DNA of 26,632 bases from an uncultured Opitutia bacterium (lineage in GTDB: Bacteria; Verrucomicrobiota; Verrucomicrobiae; Opitutales; MB11C04). Under the pieces are notes generated by a model. That model was not told where the DNA came from and did no database searches. It saw only the letters and a list, made by a program, of their open reading frames with translations. This document shows positions 16,245 to 24,572 of this stretch, one piece after another; within the stretch, counting starts at the first letter, position 1, and every line of letters begins with the position of its first letter. The DNA is taken from NCBI GenBank assembly GCA_913048545.1, contig CAJWWH010000013.1, positions 1-26,632 on the forward strand, in the 5' to 3' direction. The position numbers and the translations under genes were made by a program.

Positions 16245-17705
16245 ATGAATCCATTTCAATTCCATCAAAATCAGACCCGCAGGCAAATGATCGGGCTTGG
16301 TGCCCGTGGCCTGGGCGCACTGGGTGCGGCCCATCTTTTAAATCCTTCCCTGCTTAATGCAGCTGCATCGGAAGCATCGGACCAGTTTGCAGGTACTCTT
16401 CCCGGCCCTCATTTTAAACCCACTGCCAAACGGGTTATTTATTTATTTCTTTCCGGTGGTCCCTCGCACATCGACCTCTACGACTATCATCCGGAAATGC
16501 GTGATTTTCACGGGAAAGAATTGCCTGATAGCATTCGTAATGGTCAGCGTATAACCGGAATGACCTCGGGTCAGTCCTCATTCCCCTGTGTGGCTCCGAT
16601 GTTTGATTTCACCAGGCACGGACAAAATGGTTCATGGTTCAGTGACGCCATTCCAAATATTGCCAGTATTGCAGATGATATCACTCTGGTAAAATCCGTC
16701 CATACGGAAGCGATCAATCACGACCCCGCGATCACTGCGATCAATACTGGTTCCCAACAACCTGGGAAACCATCGATGGGTGCCTGGCTGGACTGGGGAA
16801 TGGGTAGTCCAAATAAAAATTTACCAGGATATGTGGTGATGATCTCGAAAGGGAAAGGAAATGCCCAGGCCCTTTACGACCGTTTATGGGGAAGCGGTTT
16901 TCTTCCATCCAAGCACCAGGGGGTGAAATTCCGCTCCGCCGGAGACCCTGTTCTGTATCTTTCCAATCCGGATGGAATATCCCGTGAAATGAGGCGTAAT
17001 ATGCTTGATGGTATTGCCAAGATCAATCAGGCCAAAAAAATCGAATCCGGAGATTTGGAAATCGATGCCCGTATTGCTCAGTACGAAATGGCTTACCGTA
17101 TGCAGACCAGTGTCCCTGAACTGGTGGATTTAAAAGACGAACCCAAGCATGTGCTCGATCTTTATGGTGAGGATGCGATGAAGAAAGGGACCTTTGCCCA
17201 TAACTGTTTAATCGCCAGACGACTGTCCGAACGCGGAGTTCCCTTCGTTCAACTCTTCCACCGTGGTTGGGATCAGCATAACAATTTACCCAAGCAAATA
17301 CGCGGGCAATGCAAAGATATTGACCAACCCGCCGCCGCCTTGGTCAAAGATCTCAAGCAACGCGGGTTGCTCAAGGACACGATCGTGGTCTGTGGCGGGG
17401 AATTTGGGCGTACTATTTACTCTCAGGGAAAACTGACCAAGGACAACCATGGACGGGATCACCACGGACGGAGCTTCTCCATGTGGATGGCCGGGGGTGG
17501 ATTCAAGGCCGGGTTTGAATACGGAAAAACGGATGAATATGCCTATAATATTGTGGAAAATCCAGTTCATGTGAACGATCTTAACGCGACAGTATTACGG
17601 GCTCTTGGGATTGATCACGAACGATTCACCTACCGATATCTGGGACTCGACCAGCGCCTAACCGGGGTCGAGCACCCCAAGGTTGTCCCCGATTTACTCG
17701 CTTAG
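16245..17705 (+). CDS. DUF1501 (sulfatase-like fold) Tat-exported protein
   Basis: A 486-residue DUF1501 protein. The N-terminus has a twin-arginine motif TRRQMIG (Arg12-Arg13) and a hydrophobic [14 protein letters not shown] stretch, predicting folded export by the Tat system. The alkaline-phosphatase-like core starts with [20 protein letters not shown] and includes [51 protein letters not shown] and [20 protein letters not shown], all typical for the family. The catalytic chemistry of DUF1501 is not established. Starts 5 bases after the PSCyt gene, so they form a two-gene operon and the products probably act together in the periplasm. Codon use matches the upstream gene. No good terminator follows; TTCCGA repeats lie directly downstream. 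Confidence 0.93.
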   Translation: MNPFQFHQNQTRRQMIGLGARGLGALGAAHLLNPSLLNAAASEASDQFAGTLPGPHFKPTAKRVIYLFLSGGPSHIDLYDYHPEMRDFHGKELPDSIRNGQRITGMTSGQSSFPCVAPMFDFTRHGQNGSWFSDAIPNIASIADDITLVKSVHTEAINHDPAITAINTGSQQPGKPSMGAWLDWGMGSPNKNLPGYVVMISKGKGNAQALYDRLWGSGFLPSKHQGVKFRSAGDPVLYLSNPDGISREMRRNMLDGIAKINQAKKIESGDLEIDARIAQYEMAYRMQTSVPELVDLKDEPKHVLDLYGEDAMKKGTFAHNCLIARRLSERGVPFVQLFHRGWDQHNNLPKQIRGQCKDIDQPAAALVKDLKQRGLLKDTIVVCGGEFGRTIYSQGKLTKDNHGRDHHGRSFSMWMAGGGFKAGFEYGKTDEYAYNIVENPVHVNDLNATVLRALGIDHERFTYRYLGLDQRLTGVEHPKVVPDLLA

Positions 17706-17713
17706 CACTTTAT

Positions 17714-17779
17714 TTCCGAAGCGTTCCGAAAGCGTTCCGATTTTTCCTTTGACCCGACGGGCAAGGATGCACACAAATA
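17714..17779 (+). promoter_or_regulatory. TTCCGA triple repeat and candidate promoter before amgK
   Basis: Three TTCCGA copies start at 17714, 17724 and 17735, so they are 10-11 bases apart and lie on one face of the helix, as in activator-binding arrays. TTGACC (17749-17754) could be a -35 element, with a poor A/T-rich -10 around 17773-17779. The repeat is clear; the regulatory role is inferred. Confidence 0.4.
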
Positions 17780-17785
17780 TTCTCT

Positions 17786-18760
17786 GTGATTTCGGTGGGG
17801 GATAACAGGCGTGATTTACTTGTAGATTGGCTGCAAACAGAAACATCTTTTAAAGATGGAGCACTCAGTATTGCATCGGCGGACGCGAGTTTCCGGCGAT
17901 ACTTCCGGCTGAACCATCTGGATAAATCCTATATTGTAATGGATGCACCTCCGGAACTGGAAGCCTCCCTGCCCTTCGTGCAGATTGGACAATGGATGAA
18001 AAAATCCGGAATCAATGTTCCGGAAATTCATCAGCACGACCTCGAACTTGGTTTCATGATTCTTTCCGATTTTGGAAACTTCCATTTTCAGGATGCCCTC
18101 GTTAGCAGAGACCGAGAATCTCTCTACAAATTAGCCACAGACGAAATTATTCAATTCCAATCCTCCTTACCCGATTCAGAAAAAAGCCTCCCCGTATTTA
18201 CTCCGGAATGGCAGGTTAAGGAACTCGAAATATTTCGTGAGTGGTGCCTTCCCGCTATCACTCAAAAGGAATACCGGGAAATAACCTCCCCATTGGTCAA
18301 TGCCGTTAACCGGATCCCCAAATCTTTTATGCACCGGGACTTTCACTGCCGAAACCTGCTTCTGTGTACCGATCAAAAATTGGGAGTGATCGATTTTCAG
18401 GGGGCGATGCACGGTCCGGTCACCTATGACTTGGTTTCCCTGCTAAGGGATTGCTATGTCGATAATAAGGAGGAATGGATTGATCATTCTGTGTTGGCAT
18501 TTCAGCAAAGCCTGATCGCACAGGGAATCGGGCATGCCCGAGTAACTCCCGACGAATTTATCCGGTGGTTTGATTTAACCGGATTACAAAGACATTTAAA
18601 ATGCGTCGGTATTTTCCACCGCCTAAATATTCGCGATCAGAAACCAAGCTATATGAAGGATGTCCCAAGAGTGCTCGCCTACATTAGAAATGTGCTAATG
18701 CGCCAAAGCGATCTCGGGGAATTGAAAAACCTGATCGAACAGGCAACCATTCTCGAATAG
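17786..18760 (+). CDS. amgK: N-acetylmuramate/N-acetylglucosamine anomeric kinase AmgK
   Basis: A 324-residue member of the aminoglycoside-phosphotransferase fold. AmgK phosphorylates the anomeric hydroxyl of MurNAc (and GlcNAc) released in wall turnover, the first step of a recycling route that bypasses de novo UDP-MurNAc synthesis. Seen: ASFRRYFRL near the N-terminus, the hinge ELGFMILSDFGN, the catalytic FMHRDFHCRN with Asp185, the metal-binding Asp203 in GVIDFQGAMHGPVTYDLVSLLRDCY, and the C-terminal LQRHLKCVGIFHRL, all typical for AmgK. The start is GTG 17786 (or GTG 17795); no ATG is possible before the ATP site. The next gene is murU, 6 bases on, which settles the assignment. Confidence 0.9.
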   Translation: MISVGDNRRDLLVDWLQTETSFKDGALSIASADASFRRYFRLNHLDKSYIVMDAPPELEASLPFVQIGQWMKKSGINVPEIHQHDLELGFMILSDFGNFHFQDALVSRDRESLYKLATDEIIQFQSSLPDSEKSLPVFTPEWQVKELEIFREWCLPAITQKEYREITSPLVNAVNRIPKSFMHRDFHCRNLLLCTDQKLGVIDFQGAMHGPVTYDLVSLLRDCYVDNKEEWIDHSVLAFQQSLIAQGIGHARVTPDEFIRWFDLTGLQRHLKCVGIFHRLNIRDQKPSYMKDVPRVLAYIRNVLMRQSDLGELKNLIEQATILE

Positions 18761-18766
18761 TATTTT

Positions 18767-19435
18767 ATGAAAGCCATGATTTTAGCCGCCGGTTACGGGA
18801 AAAGATTACGCCCCTTGACCGATCATACCCCCAAACCCCTTGTCCCAGTGGGCGGGAAACCGCTGATCGTTCATCATCTCGAAAAGATTGCCCAAGCCGG
18901 AATCCGTGAGGTGGTGATCAATCTGGGTCACCTGGGTTCCAAAATCCCGGAGGCTCTAGGAAACGGGAACACATGGGGACTGTCGATTGAATATTCGGAC
19001 GAAGGTCCGGACCCACTCGAAACCGGTGGGGGGTTAGCCAAAGCCCTCCCCTTGCTCGGTTCGGAAACTTTTCTTCTCGTCAATGGGGATGTGTGGTGCG
19101 ATTTGGATTTCAGGACAGTTCCATCCACACTCGAATCCGATGACCAGGCCCTTCTTTATCTTGTCCCCCGCCCCGAATGGAGGGACCGCGGCGATTTCTC
19201 ACTCGAAAATGGGCGGGTCACCGAATCCCCAAACCCCGCGTTTTTATATGCCGGCATTGCACTCTACCACCCCTCCATTTTGAACGGTGCAAAAGTGGAG
19301 AAGTTTTCCATTGTCCCCCGATTAAAAAAGGGAATTGCAGCCAATCAAGTCGCCGGAATCTTATATTCTGGGGAGTGGGATGATGTGGGCACTCCTGAAA
19401 GACTGGAGGCTATTCAGAAACAGCACGGTGCGTAA
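18767..19435 (+). CDS. murU: N-acetylmuramate alpha-1-phosphate uridylyltransferase MurU
   Basis: A 222-residue nucleotidyltransferase. The pyrophosphorylase signature AAGYGKRLRPLTDHTPKPL is followed by PVGGKPLIVHHLE, the metal-site NGDVWCDLDF and the FLYAGIALYHP segment. MurU turns MurNAc-1-phosphate and UTP into UDP-MurNAc, feeding murC and later steps; with AmgK it makes the cell less dependent on MurA, the fosfomycin target. The short length and coupling with amgK distinguish it from GlmU, RmlA and GalU relatives. It starts 6 bases after the amgK stop. It ends 3 bases from the convergent cytochrome gene with no clear terminator between them. Confidence 0.9.
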   Translation: MKAMILAAGYGKRLRPLTDHTPKPLVPVGGKPLIVHHLEKIAQAGIREVVINLGHLGSKIPEALGNGNTWGLSIEYSDEGPDPLETGGGLAKALPLLGSETFLLVNGDVWCDLDFRTVPSTLESDDQALLYLVPRPEWRDRGDFSLENGRVTESPNPAFLYAGIALYHPSILNGAKVEKFSIVPRLKKGIAANQVAGILYSGEWDDVGTPERLEAIQKQHGA

Positions 19436-19438
19436 CAC

Positions 19439-20149
19439 TTAAAAAGGTTTCTTCGAGCCTTTCGGTGCATACCGGTCCCGGTTGGAGAGTTCCTCTTCCG
19501 GTCCAAATGCATCCACACAATAAGCCACTACATTGTGCAGATTTCGGTCAGAAATTTCCTTGGAAGCGGAGGCCATTGCCTGCCCTCCCAGGTCCTGGGG
19601 ATGATACCCACGGTCACCCGAACGGAATTTTTTCATTTGCTCAATAAAATACCACCCCTCCAACCGGGTCAGGGACGGTGCATTCACCAACCGGTTACCC
19701 CCGCCTTTTTCCCCATGACACGAAAGGCATCTCTGTTCGTAAAACTTTTTTCCATCCTCCAGGTTTCCACGCACGGTGCGAATGGCCGGTACCGGATCCT
19801 GTTCTGCAAACCAATTCGCCACATAAGCGAGTTCGTAATCGTCCTTAATTTTCCTCGCCCCCACTCCCATCAGGTATTCCGAGCGGTTCGAAGCCTCTTG
19901 CCCGCGAACCCCGGAACGAAACTTCTCCAACTGATCCAATAAATACCAGGTTTCCATTCCATTGAGCACCGGGCCACGCTGAGCCTCCCGGTTACTGTGG
20001 CAAAGCATACATTCCGCCACCAACGCCTGACCTCTTTCACTGTCAGTCATCAAGGGGATGACCTCCTTTTGTGAAGTTTCGGGCACACATGAAATCCACA
20101 GCATGGTGGTTCCGAAAAACAGGACAGTTTGAATGAAGATTTTCTTCAT
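19439..20149 (-). CDS. Diheme cytochrome c, c4-like, exported
   Basis: A 236-residue exported c-type cytochrome with two tandem domains. Haem motifs are CMLCH (47-51) and CLSCH (141-145). Each domain then repeats a matching segment, GMETWYLLDQLEKFRSGVRG and RLEGWYFIEQMKKFRSGDRG, followed by candidate Met ligands (YLMG, GQAMAS), so the two halves arose by duplication as in cytochrome c4. An N-terminal hydrophobic signal runs to about residue 20; Cys21 follows WIS, a weak lipobox, so it may be a lipoprotein. It would carry electrons in the periplasm; the oxidase or reductase partner is not in the window. Transcribed alone, divergent from the ABC ATPase with 97 bases between starts. Confidence 0.9.
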   Translation of the reverse strand: MKKIFIQTVLFFGTTMLWISCVPETSQKEVIPLMTDSERGQALVAECMLCHSNREAQRGPVLNGMETWYLLDQLEKFRSGVRGQEASNRSEYLMGVGARKIKDDYELAYVANWFAEQDPVPAIRTVRGNLEDGKKFYEQRCLSCHGEKGGGNRLVNAPSLTRLEGWYFIEQMKKFRSGDRGYHPQDLGGQAMASASKEISDRNLHNVVAYCVDAFGPEEELSNRDRYAPKGSKKPF

Positions 20150-20246
20150 ATTCCATACAATCTACAAATTCCACCGAACTCCTCAAGCGACAAAGTATTA
20201 ACCTCTGTGCTTTACCCTTTGGACCGGATCGATCAAGATACGGGGA

Positions 20247-21323
20247 ATGTCCAGCATTTCCCTCAAAAACTTAAGCAAAACTTTCCCGGATGGCACCGAA
20301 GCGCTCCGGAATGTACACCTCCAGATTGAACCGGGTGAATTCATTGTGCTTGTCGGACCATCAGGATGCGGAAAAACCACCCTGCTCCGAATTGTCGCAG
20401 GCCTTGAATTTCCTAGCGAAGGATCGGTTTATATCGGAGAAAAAGACGCCACCGCCCTGCATCCCAAAGACCGCGACCTTGCTCTGGTTTTTCAAAACTA
20501 CGCCCTGTTTCCCAATCTCTCAGTGCTGGATAATCTCGCTTTTGGACTCCGGGCCCGGAAACTAGACAAGGTAATCATACGAGAAAAAGTGCTTCCTGTC
20601 GCCCAAAGGCTGGGCTTGGAGGATCTGCTTCAACGAAAACCCAGCGAACTTTCTGGCGGACAGCGACAGCGCGTGGCACTCGGACGCCTGCTTGCCCGGA
20701 ACCCATCCATCCATCTGCTTGATGAACCACTCAGTAATTTGGATGCCAACTTACGAACCTCCATGCGTCAGGAACTTGCCCAAATCCATGCCGAGCACCA
20801 GAAAACAACCCTTTTTGTCACCCACGACCAAGTGGAGGCAATGACGCTTGGTCAACGGCTCTGTGTGATGAACCGGGGAAGAATGATTCAGATTGGGAAC
20901 CCCTCGGAAATTTACGACTCTCCCAATAACCGGTTTGTGGCGGAATTTTTTGGATCCCCCTCGATCAACCTGATCCGCGGTGAAATTGAAAGGGATAATA
21001 AATTCTCGTTCTTCGGTTCAGGTCAAGTTCGTTTGGCCCTGCCTGATAATATTGAACTCCGGGAAGGGTCCGTTGAGCTAGGATTACGCCCCGAGGACTG
21101 GAGGATCATAAACGAGCGCAATGCCCTATCCCTCGAGGGAGTGCTGGAAAGAACCGAGAATCTGGGCGATTCCCGAATTCTGCACTTTTCAACGAAATGG
21201 GGGAGATTGACCGCAAAATCCGACCGGCGTGACTTTCAAACCGCACAGACTTACTTTTTAATTCCTGACTGGAATCGGGCACACTGGTTCGATATCTCGT
21301 CCGGAAAACGAATTTCAGGATAA
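20247..21323 (+). CDS. CUT1-type sugar ABC importer ATPase (MalK/UgpC-like)
   Basis: A 358-residue ABC ATPase. Walker A GPSGCGKT (37-44), Q-loop Gln83, signature LSGGQRQ (135-141), Walker B HLLDEP with Glu160, D-loop SNLD and switch His193 are all intact. The C-terminal about 120 residues form the OB/TOBE regulatory domain of MalK-type proteins (GLRPEDW is diagnostic). It would energise uptake of an oligosaccharide, glycerol phosphate or similar solute through the two permeases coded on the opposite strand; exact substrate unknown. Its end overlaps the inner-membrane permease gene by 9 bases in tail-to-tail orientation, so ATPase and permeases are not one transcript, unlike common CUT1 operons. 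The ATG has only a G-rich stretch before it. Confidence 0.93.
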   Translation: MSSISLKNLSKTFPDGTEALRNVHLQIEPGEFIVLVGPSGCGKTTLLRIVAGLEFPSEGSVYIGEKDATALHPKDRDLALVFQNYALFPNLSVLDNLAFGLRARKLDKVIIREKVLPVAQRLGLEDLLQRKPSELSGGQRQRVALGRLLARNPSIHLLDEPLSNLDANLRTSMRQELAQIHAEHQKTTLFVTHDQVEAMTLGQRLCVMNRGRMIQIGNPSEIYDSPNNRFVAEFFGSPSINLIRGEIERDNKFSFFGSGQVRLALPDNIELREGSVELGLRPEDWRIINERNALSLEGVLERTENLGDSRILHFSTKWGRLTAKSDRRDFQTAQTYFLIPDWNRAHWFDISSGKRISG

Positions 21324-22121
21324 GGAAAGACCGGCAAGGGCGGTTTTCATTTTTCGGAAACAGACTGCGAAGAGAACCAAAACTGGAATAAGCGATAAAG
21401 TGGCCGCTGCCATGCCCACCGACTCGGGAATACGGTGGCTTGAATCCCTCAGCTTAGCCAGGGCAATCGGCAGTGTAATATTCTCATCATCAAGTAATAA
21501 CAATGGAAGCAGATGTTCCTGCCAACTGAGAATAAAGTGAAGTAAACCATAGGTCACCAGGGCTGGAAAAACCAAGGGAATAATCAGCGTGAAGGTCCGG
21601 GCAACGGAATAACCCTCCACTCGTGCAAGTTCAAGCAACTCATTGGGAATCTTGCTGAACACTTGAGTAAAAAAAACAATCCCCAACCCACTGGCAATCC
21701 CGGGGAGAAGAAGGGCCCAACTGCTCCCCTGCAGTCCAAGCACCAACATCCAGTCAAACAAAGGAACCGCCATCGTCTGCTTGGGGATCAGAATGACTAA
21801 AATGGCCACCCCGAAAAGAAAGCCCTTCCCCCGGAATGAATGTTTTGCAAATGCGAAACCAGCGGCTGCAGTCACCAAAGTCGCAAGCAGGGCTTGAAAT
21901 CCTGAAATTACGAACGAATTTAGAAAATAAGGAAAAAAGGGAAGATATTCACCCGAAAACAAAGCAAGGTATGAATCCGCTTCAAAATGATCAGGAAATA
22001 ACAAGGTGGGCTGATAGATTTCGCGATTCGTTTTGAAGGAGGACAAAAACATCCATACAAAAGGATAGAGACAGACCACAAGGGCTACACCCAGAAATAA
22101 ATAAGCAACCATCTTTTTCAC
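21315..22121 (-). CDS. CUT1 sugar ABC permease, MalG-like
   Basis: A 268-residue inner-membrane permease with about six predicted hydrophobic segments, beginning with VAYLFLGVALVVCLYPFVWM. The cytoplasmic coupling (EAA) loop reads ELARVEGYSVARTFTLIIPL, which docks on the ATPase. Family length is typical (about 270-290). It follows the other permease with a 4-base ATGA overlap (22118-22121), so the pair is translationally coupled, downstream of the binding-protein gene. Last gene of this minus-strand unit. Confidence 0.92.
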   Translation of the reverse strand: MKKMVAYLFLGVALVVCLYPFVWMFLSSFKTNREIYQPTLLFPDHFEADSYLALFSGEYLPFFPYFLNSFVISGFQALLATLVTAAAGFAFAKHSFRGKGFLFGVAILVILIPKQTMAVPLFDWMLVLGLQGSSWALLLPGIASGLGIVFFTQVFSKIPNELLELARVEGYSVARTFTLIIPLVFPALVTYGLLHFILSWQEHLLPLLLLDDENITLPIALAKLRDSSHRIPESVGMAAATLSLIPVLVLFAVCFRKMKTALAGLSLS

Positions 22122-23110
22122 CCCGGCATCCCCCTTTTTCTGTACCTGAGAACCAAAAAGAGAACCGATGCGGTCAGCGGAACCACCAGCAGGCTCATCG
22201 CAGTGGCCGCGGGAAAGTCAAAGCGTCCCGAGCCTCCGGGAAAAGCGACCTGATAGATATAGGTGACCAGGAGAAGGCCGGAGTCTAAAATCCCCCCAGA
22301 ACCGCCAAGCAGATTATAAGCACCCGAAAAAGAGGCAAAGCCATCGACCACCAAGAAAACCATCGCGAAAATACAGAAGGGTGCAAGGCAGGGCAGAAAA
22401 ACGGTGCGGATTTTCATTCCCATTCCCGCCCCCTCGACATCAGAGGCTTCCAACTGCCAACGCGGAATGCTCTCCAGTCCACAAAGAAAAAACAGCGTGA
22501 CCAATCCGGTCCAGCGCCAAACCGACTGCATGACTAAAGAAGGCATAATAAAAAGCGGATCCATCATCCAGTTTACTGGTTGCAATCCAAGCGGAGCCAG
22601 CAGGTACTGATTGAGTGCACCCGTTCGGCCGTGAAAAAAAAGATAAAACAGAGTGGAAAGAACTCCGGGAAGGGCCAGTCCGGGCACCATCAGGCAAAAG
22701 ACAATTACCCCCCGGGGTAATCTCCCCAATTGAAAAAGAGAAAGCCCCAGGGCAAAGGCAAGCGGGATAATGATTACAACCGAACCGAAGACATACATGG
22801 AGGTGTTCTTCAGTGCTTTGTAGAACTTCGCATCTTCCAGGACCCTTCGGAAATTCTCAAAACCGACATATTTTGCGGCTTCCTGCCCTTGACCGGAGGA
22901 CTTGTCTTTATCCAGCCAGGAAAATCCGGAACCGGAGGATTCCCCGATGGAAGACTCGAAAGAATCCCTGTGCACGGGGAGGTGGGAGGAGTTTTGCAGG
23001 GCCAGATCGATTCCAAAAAAAAGCGGGACTAACCAAAAAAAAAGCCACAGGCCAAAGAAGGGAAACAACAACCAGCAAAGGGAGGTTTTTTCTTTTTTTG
23101 TTATTCCCAA
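22118..23110 (-). CDS. CUT1 sugar ABC permease, MalF-like
   Basis: A 330-residue inner-membrane permease. First helix about 12-34; then an unusually long polar periplasmic segment (about 40-85, rich in Ser, Gly, Asp, Lys) before KYVGFENFRRVLED; five further helices; coupling loop LEASDVEGAGMGMKIRTVFLP. The loop and the helix arrangement fit MalF/UgpA subunits, which lengthen the first periplasmic loop to meet the binding protein. The gene starts 12 bases after the binding-protein stop and overlaps the second permease by 4 bases. Substrate not readable from sequence. Confidence 0.92.
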   Translation of the reverse strand: MGITKKEKTSLCWLLFPFFGLWLFFWLVPLFFGIDLALQNSSHLPVHRDSFESSIGESSGSGFSWLDKDKSSGQGQEAAKYVGFENFRRVLEDAKFYKALKNTSMYVFGSVVIIIPLAFALGLSLFQLGRLPRGVIVFCLMVPGLALPGVLSTLFYLFFHGRTGALNQYLLAPLGLQPVNWMMDPLFIMPSLVMQSVWRWTGLVTLFFLCGLESIPRWQLEASDVEGAGMGMKIRTVFLPCLAPFCIFAMVFLVVDGFASFSGAYNLLGGSGGILDSGLLLVTYIYQVAFPGGSGRFDFPAATAMSLLVVPLTASVLFLVLRYRKRGMPG

Positions 23111-23122
23111 AACAATGAAAAA

Positions 23123-24397
23123 TTACCGGTCGCGACCGCTGTTTTTCATTGCCTCCCGATATTGAGAGAGCGCTTCCTTGGGCGAAATAGCACCAAACAT
23201 AACCGATCCAAAATAATTTTCCTGCATCAGGAAAATGGCCTGCGGTCTTCGGGGGTCAACCACAACGGGAGGAATTTCATCTTCAATGGACAACAACAGT
23301 TCCCCAATGGATTGTTCAAAGTATTCATGCTCCGCAAGCAGGCGTTTGTCCTTCCAGGAAGGACGGTATGCCGGAAAACTGTTGCCCTGTAAAAATCGCT
23401 CCGCATTGGCCTCCTTATCTTTCATTACAAATTCAATGAACTCCCAGGATTCTTTCTTCTTCTTGCTTCCTTTGCAAATCATCAGTCCCTGACCTGCAAA
23501 AGAAGCCGTACGGGGACCCAGTTCACCCTCTTCATTTCGCCAGGTGGGTAAGGGCAGCATTCCCCATAATCCTTGCATCCCCGGAGCAAATTGCTGGAAC
23601 AGGTCCAGGCCGTACCAGTCCGCACCCGGTACGCACAATACCTCTCCGGTCTCTAAATCACCGCTGAAAAAAACCGGATCAAAAATCGATCCGCGATCGG
23701 GCATAACTGCGATTTCGCTCGCCGCCATATCAGCAAACTCTTCCAAAATGGAGAGTGCTTTGTTCTCATCAGGGAGAAATTGCCCGTCTGCGGCGAATAA
23801 ATCAGTGCCCTTTTGACGCAGCAAGACATCAAAAAGAGTGCCGTCTAAGGCCATAAATCTTTGCCCGTGATCGGATTGCAGTTGCGCACCCACCTTGGCC
23901 AAATCGGTCCATGTTTTCAGACTTTTCGGATCAATATCAAATTCCTTAAACAAATCTTTGCGGTAGTAAAGAACCATTGCACTTAGGGATTGGGGAACTC
24001 CCATAGTTTTTCCTTTGTACGTGAAAACCTCCAACCGACGGGGATGCAAATCCTTGGCGAGTCCCGATTTCTTGATTTTTTGTGTCAGGTCAAGGAAGGG
24101 CGAATCGTCGTTAAGAAAAACGCCAAAGAATGTTTCGTCCAGTTGCACAATGTCGGGGATACCCTGTCCCGAACGAACCGCCACACCAAGTTTGTCAGGC
24201 ATCTCCCGAAATCCATAGGCCTTTACGTTGATGCTGAGCTCTTTTTTTGTTTTCTTGGCAAAAAGTTCCCCCATCTGTTCATAGTATACCTGATCCTGAA
24301 AAGAACTTATCCAAATTTCAAGGGATGTGGATTTGGCATACAGTGCAGTCTGAAACAGTGAAGAAAATGCGGAAAGTAAAAATAAAATGAATTTCAT
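23123..24397 (-). CDS. Extracellular solute-binding protein, family 1
   Basis: A 424-residue periplasmic binding protein of the CUT1 kind. Signal peptide about 1-21 (ends LYAKS). The mature two-lobe body starts with LEIWISSFQDQVYYEQMGELF and contains IPDIVQLDE, the hinge-like YKGKTMGVPQSLSAMVLYYRKDLF, and FAGQGLMICKGSKKKKESWEFIEFV, as in MalE/UgpB relatives. It captures the sugar and hands it to the two permeases downstream. The Trp- and acid-rich cleft residues suggest a carbohydrate (inference). Its promoter and a dyad are at 24429-24490. No Shine-Dalgarno is seen on the coding strand. Confidence 0.93.
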   Translation of the reverse strand: MKFILFLLSAFSSLFQTALYAKSTSLEIWISSFQDQVYYEQMGELFAKKTKKELSINVKAYGFREMPDKLGVAVRSGQGIPDIVQLDETFFGVFLNDDSPFLDLTQKIKKSGLAKDLHPRRLEVFTYKGKTMGVPQSLSAMVLYYRKDLFKEFDIDPKSLKTWTDLAKVGAQLQSDHGQRFMALDGTLFDVLLRQKGTDLFAADGQFLPDENKALSILEEFADMAASEIAVMPDRGSIFDPVFFSGDLETGEVLCVPGADWYGLDLFQQFAPGMQGLWGMLPLPTWRNEEGELGPRTASFAGQGLMICKGSKKKKESWEFIEFVMKDKEANAERFLQGNSFPAYRPSWKDKRLLAEHEYFEQSIGELLLSIEDEIPPVVVDPRRPQAIFLMQENYFGSVMFGAISPKEALSQYREAMKNSGRDR

Positions 24398-24428
24398 GAT
24401 AAGGAGATTGTCCTAAAGTATTTAGATT

Positions 24429-24490
24429 AGGCTCGAAATCGCAAGCCTGTAGGGAGTGAAAATCTTAAATAGTAAATTTTGTTACAACAA
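24429..24490 (-). promoter_or_regulatory. Promoter and downstream operator-like dyad of the sugar importer
   Basis: On the minus strand, TTGTTG (24485-24490) and TAAGAT (24462-24467) are 17 bases apart, predicting a start near 24455. Just downstream, at 24429-24448, AGGCTTG and CGAGCCT form a 7-bp inverted repeat around a 6-base loop. A repressor such as a LacI- or GntR-type regulator could bind there; none is coded in the window. Confidence 0.45.
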
Positions 24491-24572
24491 TTATTCTCGA
24501 TTTTGGTGTATTTTTATTTAGTATTGTGCTAACTAGTAAGTATACTCGTATTATAACCAAATCAGTAATACC

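Noticed and set aside
17767..17805. Small leader peptide frame (12 codons) before amgK
   Set aside because: Spacing of the AAGG to the ATG is too short and the frame has no attenuator structure.
19441..19465. Terminator between murU and the cytochrome gene
   Set aside because: Only a 5-bp AAAGG/CCTTT stem with a 10-base loop and no T run; too weak.
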